Source of the DNA: Cellvibrio sp. UBA7671
GTDB taxonomy: Bacteria > Pseudomonadota > Gammaproteobacteria > Pseudomonadales > Cellvibrionaceae
DNA length: 64,000 nucleotides
Direction: 5' to 3'
Assembly (NCBI GenBank): GCA_002483145.1
Contig: DLHJ01000012.1
Span: 1-64,000, forward strand
The first letter of the stretch is position 1, and each line of letters begins with the position of its first letter. Below, one piece after another: positions 26,828 through 34,971 of the stretch. A program made the translations under genes and the position numbers. The notes under the pieces were generated by a model. It saw only the letters and a list, made by a program, of their open reading frames with translations, ran no database searches and was not told the DNA's origin.

Positions 26828-29584
26828 GTGCCGGTGCTAAAGCTCTCCCGTAAATCGCTTTATCTATTCGCTAAATTGCCACTGCTGAACCTGGGTTTTG
26901 CGGTGGTTTATTTTTTATTGGTTCAATTCGGGATGGCCTGGAGTTCGCTGACCTCCCAGGTCTCGTTGGTTTGGCCAGCAGCAGGCTTGGCATTGTTTGG
27001 GTTTTTGTTATTTGGCCTGCGCGTGTTGCCAGGGCTTTTTTTAGGTGCCCTTTTCGCCACACAATTTTTACATTTTGATCCTCTTATCGGACGCAGTTAT
27101 ACAAACTGGGGGGCTGCAGCGCTTATTGCTGGTGGCGATATGTTGCAGGCCATCATTATCGCGCGCATTAACCGTGGTTTATTAAGCCGCAACCTGTTAG
27201 TTAATTTGCGTCGCACGCTGATTTTTATCGCCAGCATTTTTTTCTGTGCGCTTATCTCTTCCAGTATTGGTGCTTACACATTGAATGCGCTCGGCATTGT
27301 GCCTGCTGGTGAGCTGGGAAAAACCTGGGCATTTTGGTGGATGGGCGATAGCGTCGGCATGTTGATTGTGACTGCATTATTTGCGTGGTTATTAATTCCG
27401 CGCATTCGCCAGAATACCCATGCGCAGGCATTTTTATTATTGTGTGCCGGTGTGGGGCTGGTATTTTTTCTGGTCTCGGCACTCGGGTATATCGAACACA
27501 GCGAAGCGCAACGCCTTGCTGCCACCGCGCGAGAAATTACGCTCGCTGCACAACTCGATCCGCGCCCCTGGTATCAACCCAGTTGGTTACAATTTTCGGT
27601 ACTCGCGATAGGTTTGACACTGATAGGTTTGTTAACCGCGTATATTCGCACGCGGCAGGAGCATGATGAACTCTTGCGCGAAAACCAGACACGTCTTGAA
27701 GCAGAAGTGTTATCGCACACCCAGGCGCTGCGCAAAGCCAATGACTGGTTACTTAATGAAGTAGTGCAGCGCCAGCAAACCCAGGAGCAATTGCAGGAGT
27801 CGCAAACGGCGTTGCGCGCGCGCGAACAACATCTGCGCAGCCTGCTCGATAATATTCCTGATCCGGTGTGGTTTAAAAATCTGGAGGGCGTTTACATCAG
27901 CTGCAATAAGGCCTTTGCCAAAATGTTGGGGCAGAGCGAAGACTATATTATCGGCAAAACGGAAGATGAGTTAGTCGGGCGCGACCTTGCGGATTTTTTT
28001 CGTCACAATGATCAGCAAGCCCTAAAAAGCAGCGAGTTGCATCGCTACGAACAATCGATAAAGGTCAGCGAACAAGATGAGTACCTGTTAGATACCTTAA
28101 AAGTCGCCGTGCGCGACGAGCAGGGCAATGCCGTAGGTATTCTCGGAATAGGGCGCGATATTTCCGCGCAAAAAGAAGCGGAAAAACAATTGTCGCTCGC
28201 CAAGGAAGTTGCGGAGGAGGCGACACGTGCAAAAAGCCGCTTCCTTGCCAATATGAGCCATGAAATCCGCACCCCGCTTAATGCGGTATTGGGTTACACC
28301 CAACTGCTGATGCGCGACGAAAAATTTACCGGCAACCAGCGCGAACGACTGCAATTAATTCTGGTGTCCAGCCAGCGGCTGCTGGGTTTGATCAACGATG
28401 TGTTGGATTTATCCAAAATCGAATCCGGCGTGCTTAACCTGCGTAAAGAATATTTTGATTTGCATCAGGAAGTTGCCGATATACAAACCATTATGGCCGA
28501 GCGAGCGCAAAATAAAGGTCTGAATTTAATTACCCAAGTTGATTTACCTGATCCCTACATCGTGAAAGGTGACCGCCAAAAAATCGGCCAGATATTGCTA
28601 AATTTATTAGGCAACGCGATTAAATTTACGCCCGAAGGCAGTGTAAGTTTATATGTCGCCCTCCTCGCCGGTGAAGTCGAGTTTGTCATTGGAGATACCG
28701 GCCCCGGAATTTCCGAGCAAGAATTAGCGGAATTATTTGCGGCATTTAAACAGGGGCAAGCAGGTGAGGATGCGGGTGGCACTGGCTTGGGCCTCACGCT
28801 ATCGCGCCATCTCGCGGAAGGCATGGGCGGCAGTTTGCAGCTCTCCAGTATTCTCGGCCAGGGTACGCTCGCGCATTTGCGATTGCCGTTGGTGAGTGAA
28901 AATATTGTGTTGGATGAGCGCGATTCCCACCAACAAACACAGCACCTGCAACCCGGCACGCAATGTAAAGTATTGGTCGTGGAAGATGACCAGGCTAGCT
29001 GCGAAATTCTGGTCGATCTACTGCAACAAATCGGCTGCGAAACCTACGCTGCACACGATGGTCGCGAAGGCCTTGCAATGTGTCAGGCGCAGCAGTTCGA
29101 TATTATTTTTACCGACATCCGCATGCCCCATTTAAATGGTTTGGAAATGTTGCGTCGCCTGCGTGTATTACCTGCTTATAGCAATACACCTATGGTGGCA
29201 GTATCAGCCTCCAGTTTGGAGCATGAACGTACTTATTATCTCGCGCAGGGATTTCAGGAATTTATCGGTAAACCCTACGCGTTTGAGGATGTGTTTAAAG
29301 CCTTGCAACACTATGCCCAGGTTGATTTTGATCATGCGACAGAATCAGAAAACGAAGATGATGTCATAGAAGATGCTAATGTCGATTTAACTATTTTCAA
29401 ACCGAGATTGCAGGAATTAGCCACAGTCGCGGCAAGTGGTGATATGGCTGCCAGTAAAAAAATTATTGGTGAATTGAATGTAGGACAACTTGGCAAGCAG
29501 CGGCATCAACAATTGGTTAATGCGTTGCGCCAGTATGATTTGGAGAAGGTTGAAAAAGTGGTGCGCGGATGGTTGGGCGAGTGA
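26828..29584 (+). CDS. MASE1-PAS hybrid sensor histidine kinase
   Basis: A protein of about 918 aa. An N-terminal MASE1-like integral membrane sensor (about 8 helices, 1-275) is followed by a coiled coil, a PAS domain (about 325-450), a HisKA domain with His478 in FLANMSHEIRTPLN, and an HATPase domain with the N box NAIKFTPEG and G1 box GDTGPGIS. A C-terminal receiver has Asp763 in IIFTDIRMPHLNG. The tail after the receiver shows no clear Hpt motif. The start is GTG; 26828 and 26834 are both possible, the second being better placed after AAGG. Co-transcription with the GGDEF/EAL regulator suggests that it phosphorylates that protein's receiver to control c-di-GMP. Confidence 0.92.
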   Translation: MPVLKLSRKSLYLFAKLPLLNLGFAVVYFLLVQFGMAWSSLTSQVSLVWPAAGLALFGFLLFGLRVLPGLFLGALFATQFLHFDPLIGRSYTNWGAAALIAGGDMLQAIIIARINRGLLSRNLLVNLRRTLIFIASIFFCALISSSIGAYTLNALGIVPAGELGKTWAFWWMGDSVGMLIVTALFAWLLIPRIRQNTHAQAFLLLCAGVGLVFFLVSALGYIEHSEAQRLAATAREITLAAQLDPRPWYQPSWLQFSVLAIGLTLIGLLTAYIRTRQEHDELLRENQTRLEAEVLSHTQALRKANDWLLNEVVQRQQTQEQLQESQTALRAREQHLRSLLDNIPDPVWFKNLEGVYISCNKAFAKMLGQSEDYIIGKTEDELVGRDLADFFRHNDQQALKSSELHRYEQSIKVSEQDEYLLDTLKVAVRDEQGNAVGILGIGRDISAQKEAEKQLSLAKEVAEEATRAKSRFLANMSHEIRTPLNAVLGYTQLLMRDEKFTGNQRERLQLILVSSQRLLGLINDVLDLSKIESGVLNLRKEYFDLHQEVADIQTIMAERAQNKGLNLITQVDLPDPYIVKGDRQKIGQILLNLLGNAIKFTPEGSVSLYVALLAGEVEFVIGDTGPGISEQELAELFAAFKQGQAGEDAGGTGLGLTLSRHLAEGMGGSLQLSSILGQGTLAHLRLPLVSENIVLDERDSHQQTQHLQPGTQCKVLVVEDDQASCEILVDLLQQIGCETYAAHDGREGLAMCQAQQFDIIFTDIRMPHLNGLEMLRRLRVLPAYSNTPMVAVSASSLEHERTYYLAQGFQEFIGKPYAFEDVFKALQHYAQVDFDHATESENEDDVIEDANVDLTIFKPRLQELATVAASGDMAASKKIIGELNVGQLGKQRHQQLVNALRQYDLEKVEKVVRGWLGE

Positions 29585-29659
29585 TGCTATAGAACATACT
29601 TATAAATCATTTCTTCCAGATCACATCACTACGCGTTTGGCAATCGTCTTTTATCATAA

Positions 29660-30331
29660 TCAAAACGGACAATTACTTCGCCCGCATATTTTCTCCCCCG
29701 TCACCGGATGATCAAATTCAAGCGTTGTTGCGTGCAACATCAAACGTGGCGCCATCTGAAAAGCGTCTTCACTCGCATATAAATCACACCCCAAAATCGA
29801 ATGGCCGAGTTCGCGGCTGTGAATCCGCAATTGGTGTGTTCGACCCGATACCGGCGTAAATAACACCCGCGTGGTCGCTGGCGAACTATTGCGTTCGATT
29901 ACGGCGTAATGCGTTAACGCATTTTTCCCCGAATCAAAACAAATTTTTTGCAGCGGAAAATTGGGTGGATCTTTGGCGATAGGTAATTCAATGTGGCCGC
30001 TGTCTTGCTCGACATGGCCGTGCAGAAGCGCGGTATAGGTTTTGGTGATCGTCCCTGACTGAAATTGTTTGCCAATATGCGCGTTCACATATTTATTCAG
30101 TGCAACAACCATAATTCCCGAAGTGCCAAAATCAAGCCGATGCACAAGCGTCGCAGTGGGGAAATTTTTCACCAAACGAAAATGCACAGAATCTTTATTG
30201 AGCGGATTTTTCCCCGACAAACTCAACAAGCCGCCCGGTTTATTGATCAACAGTAAATGCTCGTCCTGAAATAAGATACTGATTTCATCAAGGCATGGCG
30301 GAGCAATGAAGGTGTCTAGTTTTACTTGCAT
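29660..30331 (-). CDS. rluA: RluA-family pseudouridine synthase
   Basis: A 223-aa single-domain RNA pseudouridine synthase. The catalytic Asp lies in HRLDFGTSG, with RTHQLRIHSRELGH as the second family signature. Its length and the lack of an S4 domain match RluA (23S U746 and tRNA U32) rather than RluC/RluD. It is the second gene of a two-gene minus-strand unit, 19 bp after the HAD gene. The exact target is inferred from size. Confidence 0.85.
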   Translation of the reverse strand: MQVKLDTFIAPPCLDEISILFQDEHLLLINKPGGLLSLSGKNPLNKDSVHFRLVKNFPTATLVHRLDFGTSGIMVVALNKYVNAHIGKQFQSGTITKTYTALLHGHVEQDSGHIELPIAKDPPNFPLQKICFDSGKNALTHYAVIERNSSPATTRVLFTPVSGRTHQLRIHSRELGHSILGCDLYASEDAFQMAPRLMLHATTLEFDHPVTGEKICGRSNCPF

Positions 30332-30350
30332 GATCTATCCATACGCAACC

Positions 30351-31160
30351 TTACAACACCCGCTCATATAAATATGTCGCCACACCATCTTTATGATGTG
30401 CTTGCGCACGCTGTGCAGTAGGAAATAACTGTTTGAGTTTTTCGCTCGCATTATCCATCACTATCGGATGAGCAACTGTCTGGAACATCTCCACATCATT
30501 AAAACCATCACCGAACGCCATGCTGTTGGCAAGTGGCCGTTGTAGATGTTCCATTAATGTTCTCAGTGCGTGGCCTTTGGAAATAGCCTGCGGCATAGCT
30601 TCCAGATAATATTCATCGGAAAACGTCAAATGAATTGGCAGGGTTAGCGCAGCCAGTATTTGCGTCTTGAGTTGTTGCAGCATTGCATTTTCACCGTAAA
30701 ACAAAATCTTTAATGCCGGTGTGGCGAGCATTTCTTGCAATGCAATTTGGCGATAAAAAAATTGCGATTGTGCGTGGGCATCCAACATGGATTCGCAGGG
30801 CGCATTCACCAGCCACTCGGAATCCGTATACATATTCAAATGCACACCACATTTTTCACCCAGCGGCAGCAAGATCTCATTCACCGCAAGCGGCAAACAG
30901 GCGCGCTGAATTAACTCACCCGCGCCGTTATGAATCATCGCACCGTTACAGGTAATCGTCGCAATTCCACCACCCAACTGTTTCAGGTAAGCGCGGATAT
31001 CCATAAAGTGCCTGCCAGTCGCGATAACCAGATGATGACCGCGCTCGCGCAGTTCATTTAATGCGCGAATCGTCAGCGGCGAAAGTTCGTGGTGTTCATT
31101 TAGCAGGGTGCCATCCATATCAAACACAAAGGTGCTGGGCGTTTGTGGTTTTTCAAACAT
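30351..31160 (-). CDS. HAD-IIB (Cof-type) phosphatase
   Basis: A 269-aa HAD hydrolase with FDMDGTLLN (nucleophile and acid/base Asp), a serine/threonine motif II in VIATGR, and the C-terminal FGDGFNDVEMF motif with an upstream lysine (KGHAL). The type IIB cap between them places it with Cof, YidA and YbhA sugar-phosphate or PLP phosphatases. Substrate unknown. It is followed closely by the pseudouridine synthase gene. Confidence 0.9.
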   Translation of the reverse strand: MFEKPQTPSTFVFDMDGTLLNEHHELSPLTIRALNELRERGHHLVIATGRHFMDIRAYLKQLGGGIATITCNGAMIHNGAGELIQRACLPLAVNEILLPLGEKCGVHLNMYTDSEWLVNAPCESMLDAHAQSQFFYRQIALQEMLATPALKILFYGENAMLQQLKTQILAALTLPIHLTFSDEYYLEAMPQAISKGHALRTLMEHLQRPLANSMAFGDGFNDVEMFQTVAHPIVMDNASEKLKQLFPTAQRAQAHHKDGVATYLYERVL

Positions 31161-31187
31161 TAAAAATTCCAGGGTAAAATGAGTGAT

Positions 31188-31232
31188 GTGTAGCCCAACC
31201 CCGCATTCCGCTGGGCTCTATGCGGGCTACAC
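31188..31232. repeat. REP-like palindromic element
   Basis: GTGTAGCCC (31188-31196) pairs with GGGCTACAC (31224-31232), with an alternative inner pairing CCCGCAT / ATGCGGG. The stop codon of the nucleotidyltransferase gene lies inside it. A related but half-complete copy is at 32537-32567. It is probably an interspersed REP-type element that can also end transcripts. Confidence 0.6.
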
Positions 31233-32003
31233 CATGTACCGTTTGAACAATTTATTCAACTGCTCAATATCGCCTTTGGTATCTACCTCAACGGGTTTAT
31301 GCTCTTCATAGTAGGCTAATGTATCTTCAATAAACCGATTGAGTGCTGGAATCGGTGCGGCAATTTCTTTTTCTTGACTAGACGTTTTGCGCTCAAGCAG
31401 AGCGGCGATTTCGTTTTTCAAAGATGTGTCGTCGGCAATCAGTTCGCATACCTTATGAAATTCAATCGGTGCAGGCAGATTCTTTTGCTCGATCCATTTG
31501 CAGGATAGAAGCGCGCGCAAGATATAAAAATATTTTTTAATAACAACCGTTTCGCCTTTGAAATGCTCACGATAATTGTTCTTTGCCATATGACGATAGT
31601 GATAAATCCCCTTAGCAGGTGAATACACATCCGGCAACAAGGCGCGCGCCGCAGGCGCAAATATCCCATCATCCACATACACAATAGGCGATTGCAGCCA
31701 CTCTACAATGCCGGGGTTTGATCGCCACAAAAGCTTTAACGCCTTACGAATATCCCAGCCATTAATATCAATCTCATCCACAATCGGATATTCAATGACA
31801 TCGCGTTTATCCTCCACGTCAATCGTCAAATACCAATCGCTTGGATGCGCATAAATAAAACGCACGTCAAAATCGCTATTCGGCGATGCAAAACCCCAGG
31901 CGCGGCTGCCGGACTCAATCGCGTACAACACTTTTACGTTGTGCTCTTGTTCAGCGGCTTTAATACGTTTCAGGATTTCGGTGTGGATGTGAGCGGGGAT
32001 CAT
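31227..32003 (-). CDS. YcgL/RlaP-type predicted nucleotidyltransferase
   Basis: A 258-aa protein of the DNA polymerase beta-like nucleotidyltransferase superfamily. The signature ESGSRAWGFASPNSDFDVRF has the GS...DxD metal-binding arrangement, and a helical C-terminal half follows. This is the PF10127-type family, found free-standing or near RNA repair genes; its substrate is not established. The ATG at 32003 is preferred since it leaves a short helix before the GS motif; a longer reading from 32060 is possible. It has no partner genes here. Confidence 0.8.
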   Translation of the reverse strand: MIPAHIHTEILKRIKAAEQEHNVKVLYAIESGSRAWGFASPNSDFDVRFIYAHPSDWYLTIDVEDKRDVIEYPIVDEIDINGWDIRKALKLLWRSNPGIVEWLQSPIVYVDDGIFAPAARALLPDVYSPAKGIYHYRHMAKNNYREHFKGETVVIKKYFYILRALLSCKWIEQKNLPAPIEFHKVCELIADDTSLKNEIAALLERKTSSQEKEIAAPIPALNRFIEDTLAYYEEHKPVEVDTKGDIEQLNKLFKRYMV

Positions 32004-32095
32004 AGAATCATTATTCACGTTTAAATGGGAAAGTGCAGCAGTGCAGATGACGTCAAGCATGATTTTACTTGAGGTCTAACGATTGGTTGTAAGCG

Positions 32096-32377
32096 TTATC
32101 TGCTGATCAATTGGAATAGAGAGCGCATACCGGCATCGCGCAGCGGAATCAATGCCTGATAATCCGGTGAATGATACCAGTCGGTTGCCTGTTCCCTGGT
32201 AGGAAATGCGAGGATGGCCTGCATCTCATAATCGGTGTTGCCGGACAGCGTTTCGAAAATGCCTCTAACCAGAAATTCACCACTGTACCTGGCCAGTGTG
32301 GCCGGTACTGCAGCGATGTATTGTTGCAGCTTCTCTTTATCGGTCGGGGTGAAATTGACGGTGATGTAAGCCGGCAT
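32096..32377 (-). CDS. DUF1330 small dimeric alpha-beta barrel protein
   Basis: A 93-aa protein whose pattern (MPAYITVNF at the start, FEAILAFP-like centre, WYHSPDYQALIPLRD) is typical of DUF1330. These are small ferredoxin-like dimers of unknown function. AGGAG lies 9 nt before the ATG. Confidence 0.85.
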   Translation of the reverse strand: MPAYITVNFTPTDKEKLQQYIAAVPATLARYSGEFLVRGIFETLSGNTDYEMQAILAFPTREQATDWYHSPDYQALIPLRDAGMRSLFQLISR

Positions 32378-32696
32378 TTTTGAAGCTCCTGCGGTTTGTA
32401 TGCCGGGGAATCATAACAGTAGACGCAACTCAAACCGGCAATTTGCCGATAAGATAATAGGCAATTGGACGATGGTCTATGCGGTCAATTCAGGTCTCAC
32501 CGCAATCTTCTGCAACTTACACGAGCGTACGCCAATCCCGCATTCCGTTAAACTCCATGCGGGCTACATGCTAAACCCTTATGTTTATGGGCGTGGCGGG
32601 CGATTGGCAGGTGGGTGGCGTCACCTAATTAACAACTCTTCAGGTAATTTGCTCCACATCAATTCACTTGGATGAATACACCTGGAGTAATGAAAG
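32378..32696. other. Intergenic stretch with half REP-like element
   Basis: No supported gene. It holds the CCCGCAT / ATGCGGG hairpin at 32537-32563 followed by CTAC, related to the element at 31188. The ribosome binding site GGAG for the next gene is near 32684. Confidence 0.5.
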
Positions 32697-33308
32697 ATGG
32701 ATATGAAAGCAAAATCGTCACTGATTAGAAAATACCGCACCGAGCGTTTATGGTCGCAAGAACAACTTGCCGAAATGACGGGACTTGGGCTGCGCACCAT
32801 CCAGCGATTGGAAGCGCGCGGCAGCGGCTCGCAAGAGTCGATCAAAGCCCTCGCCGCCGTTTTTAATGTAGAAGCCGATACATTGTTCTGGCGCGACGGT
32901 GCTTATCAGGCTTACAAACATAAGCAATGGGGCTTTGTTACCCTTGCCGGTATATCAATGGTTGCGGTATTGGTATTGGCGATTAATGATCTTGCCGTGG
33001 CGCTCCCTGCGGCAGGTATCGGCGTTCTGTTTGGTGTACTTACGCTGGTCGCGATTGCGTTCAGCTCCATGACCATCGAAGTCAACGAAAGCGAAATCAG
33101 TTGGTACTTTGGCCCCGGCCTATTCAAAAAGGGTTTGCCACTGGAAGAAGTTGGCCAATGCAAAAAAGTAAAAAATCCTATCTGGATGGGGTTCGGCATC
33201 CACGCCTACGGCACCGGCTGGATCTACAACGTCTCGGACTTGTTAGGAGTTGAAATCGAGTTGAAAGGCGGATCATTTATCCGCCTCGGCACCGACCAGC
33301 CCAATTAG
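32697..33308 (+). CDS. XRE-type HTH protein with two membrane helices
   Basis: A 203-aa protein. The N-terminal HTH (residues 8-60, WSQEQLAEMTGLGLRTIQRLE) is followed by two hydrophobic helices (about 78-120) and a C-terminal beta-rich domain resembling a PH-like fold. This layout suggests a membrane-tethered regulator. GGAG lies 9 nt before the ATG. No target site is evident. Confidence 0.75.
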   Translation: MDMKAKSSLIRKYRTERLWSQEQLAEMTGLGLRTIQRLEARGSGSQESIKALAAVFNVEADTLFWRDGAYQAYKHKQWGFVTLAGISMVAVLVLAINDLAVALPAAGIGVLFGVLTLVAIAFSSMTIEVNESEISWYFGPGLFKKGLPLEEVGQCKKVKNPIWMGFGIHAYGTGWIYNVSDLLGVEIELKGGSFIRLGTDQPN

Positions 33309-33504
33309 CTGATCCAGGCGATAGAAGATGCAAAGGACAATGTCGAATAAAACCAATACGTAGCCTGTATGGAGCCTAGCGAAATAAGGGAGCTTTTGAC
33401 GTTGATTTTACTTTTTTATTTCTTCCTCAAAAAAAGACAAACCCCGCTGCGGTTCATGATTTCGGTGTGGATTTGGGGTGGGATCACGTTAAGCTCCATA
33501 TGGG

Positions 33505-33729
33505 TTATTCAAACTCAAACAAACTTTTCGCGGGTACGTTCAAGGCGGTAGTGATTTTTTCCAAATTATCAAAGCTCGGTCCATGAATGCCGCGCTCTAT
33601 ATTGCTGATGGATTCGATAGTCAAACCCACCTTCTCGGCTAACTCTTCCTGGGTTAACCCACGGCTGCTACGAACTTGCTGTAAACGCTTACCAAATTGC
33701 TTCTTTAATGATGTGGATTCAGGTGTCAT
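33505..33729 (-). CDS. Small XRE family regulator, possible controller protein
   Basis: A 74-aa single-domain Cro/C1-type HTH protein (RSSRGLTQEELAEKVGLT then ESISNIERG). The ATG at 33729 is chosen for an AAGG about 9 nt upstream; an in-frame ATG at 33765 would start right beside the operator. Its size matches the C proteins that control restriction-modification loci, and it stands at the edge of the methyltransferase/Vsr island next to two strong operator-like repeats. The C-protein role is inference. Confidence 0.8.
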   Translation of the reverse strand: MTPESTSLKKQFGKRLQQVRSSRGLTQEELAEKVGLTIESISNIERGIHGPSFDNLEKITTALNVPAKSLFEFE

Positions 33730-33771
33730 GCGGGCAACCTTAAAGGATACGGAAGGTGCTTGCATCCTATT

Positions 33772-33811
33772 GAAGTTGAACTTCGGGTTTAACGAAGCTA
33801 AACTTCGGGTT
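33772..33811. promoter_or_regulatory. Double operator for the XRE regulator
   Basis: A perfect dyad GAAGTT-G-AACTTC (33772-33784) and a second dyad CGAAG-N5-CTTCG (33793-33807). An 11-bp direct repeat AACTTCGGGTT occurs at 33779-33789 and 33801-33811, exactly 22 bp apart (two helical turns). It sits between the divergent XRE gene and the small gene at 33855. Confidence 0.6.
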
Positions 33812-33854
33812 GTAATGCGTGATTGGCTGTGGGAACGGGGAATGGAGTCAGATT

Positions 33855-34082
33855 ATGAAAGAGCAGGCGAAAGGCGAACTAAACCTGAGCTTCCTTAGCA
33901 ACTACTTGCTGGAGGATGAAATCTATTTGCAGCTGGATAAGCTGCAAGCACTGGTTTCCCTGCAAACCCTGCTCAATACCGCTGAAACAACACCCACGCG
34001 CGCTCAACATTTGTATTACGCCATGACGGTAGAAGAGCAATTGGGAAAGCTGCGGGAGTTGGTAGATGAATTATTTCGATGA
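33855..34082 (+). CDS. Small acidic helical protein of unknown function
   Basis: A 75-aa protein, rich in Leu/Glu and predicted all-helical, without motifs I recognise. The start is well supported: GGAG sits 7 nt before the ATG at 33855. It is transcribed divergently from the XRE regulator across the double operator and ends 3 bp before the convergent vsr stop, so it is probably under XRE control and part of the island. Confidence 0.65.
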   Translation: MKEQAKGELNLSFLSNYLLEDEIYLQLDKLQALVSLQTLLNTAETTPTRAQHLYYAMTVEEQLGKLRELVDELFR

Positions 34083-34085
34083 TAT

Positions 34086-34559
34086 TCATTTTGATATTGT
34101 TGGGTGCAGGGTTTTTCCTTCAATTTCTGCAGACTGTGAATCATATAAAATCCAGTTCGCAGCAGTGTGAATTACCTCATTAAGATTGCGGCGGGTTTTG
34201 CCTTTTAACGCACATTCCCAAATCACCAAAACCCTCCAGCCCATCACAACACAAGCCTGAATATTTCGTTCATCGCGGATTTTATTTGCGCCTATCTTTT
34301 CTTTCCAAAACTCAACGCGGGTCGATGGCCATTTGAATATGTGGCAGCCGTGTGCGTGCCAGAAGCAGCCATTTACAAAAATTACGGCGTGATGCTTGGG
34401 GAAAACCAGATCAGGTTTTCCGGGAAGGTCTTTTCTGTGAAGCTGATAGCGAAATCCGAGCTTGTGCAGTCCCTTGCGAATGATAATTTCATTCCTGGTA
34501 TTTTTGTGCTTGATACCGGACATCATCGCGGAGCGCGTTGTTCTATCCACTATATCCAT
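34086..34559 (-). CDS. vsr: Very short patch repair endonuclease Vsr
   Basis: A 157-aa Vsr nuclease that nicks at T:G mismatches formed by deamination of 5-methylcytosine. Signatures are MDIVDRTTRSAMMSGIKHKNT at the N-terminus, GKPDLVF with the metal-binding Asp50, and GCFWHAHGCH (64-73). The ATG at 34559 is preferred to a TTG at 34568. Its presence beside a Dcm-type methyltransferase is the usual pairing: methylation and repair of its mutagenic by-product. Confidence 0.95.
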   Translation of the reverse strand: MDIVDRTTRSAMMSGIKHKNTRNEIIIRKGLHKLGFRYQLHRKDLPGKPDLVFPKHHAVIFVNGCFWHAHGCHIFKWPSTRVEFWKEKIGANKIRDERNIQACVVMGWRVLVIWECALKGKTRRNLNEVIHTAANWILYDSQSAEIEGKTLHPTISK

Positions 34560-34580
34560 TGCCGACAAACCATAATAATT

Positions 34581-34592
34581 GTATATTTATAC
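34581..34592. promoter_or_regulatory. Short inverted repeat upstream of the small island gene
   Basis: GTATA-TT-TATAC, 12 bp, lies in the vsr/34619 divergent gap. It may overlap a promoter element of either gene. Confidence 0.3.
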
Positions 34593-34618
34593 AGTGCTTA
34601 ATTAGGGAGGCTTTTATC

Positions 34619-34885
34619 ATGCAAGTTGCTTTAAAAAGTTGCGGTAATCCTGATCATGGACAAGACCCAGATAGAAAATATTATTTATGCGAGCCGAATA
34701 AAATAGTTGATGTTTCATCATACGCTGAGGCATCAAAAATATGTCGTGAGTTTATCGTTAAAAATGATTTGGGTGGCGGCAACTGGTCCGGCGGCCAAAT
34801 ATATATTAATGGTGAATACATAGCCAAAGTGAATTATGCAGGGATGATTCGCTCGATTGATGGAAGTGAAGTACTGTTCTCGTAG
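34619..34885 (+). CDS. Small protein of unknown function in the defence island
   Basis: An 88-aa protein with a very strong ribosome binding site (AGGGAGG, 8 nt before the ATG). It has two N-terminal cysteines (Cys10, Cys23), a third in ICREFI, and a Gly/Trp segment LGGGNWSGG. It looks like a compact alpha/beta protein; the pattern recalls a widespread uncharacterised family of small proteins, but I cannot name it. It lies between vsr (divergent) and the methyltransferase (same strand, 86 bp on). Confidence 0.7.
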   Translation: MQVALKSCGNPDHGQDPDRKYYLCEPNKIVDVSSYAEASKICREFIVKNDLGGGNWSGGQIYINGEYIAKVNYAGMIRSIDGSEVLFS

Positions 34886-34971
34886 TCTTTCGGCTAAAGT
34901 AAGTAAGGGCAGCCTGGATTTGCAGATTAATCCTGTTATTCTAGGCGCCTCATTTTTCTCTGTTTCCCTAT

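Noticed and set aside
33369-33551. 60-codon plus-strand ORF with a hydrophobic middle
   Set aside because: It has no clear ribosome binding site and overlaps the end of the well-supported XRE gene on the other strand.
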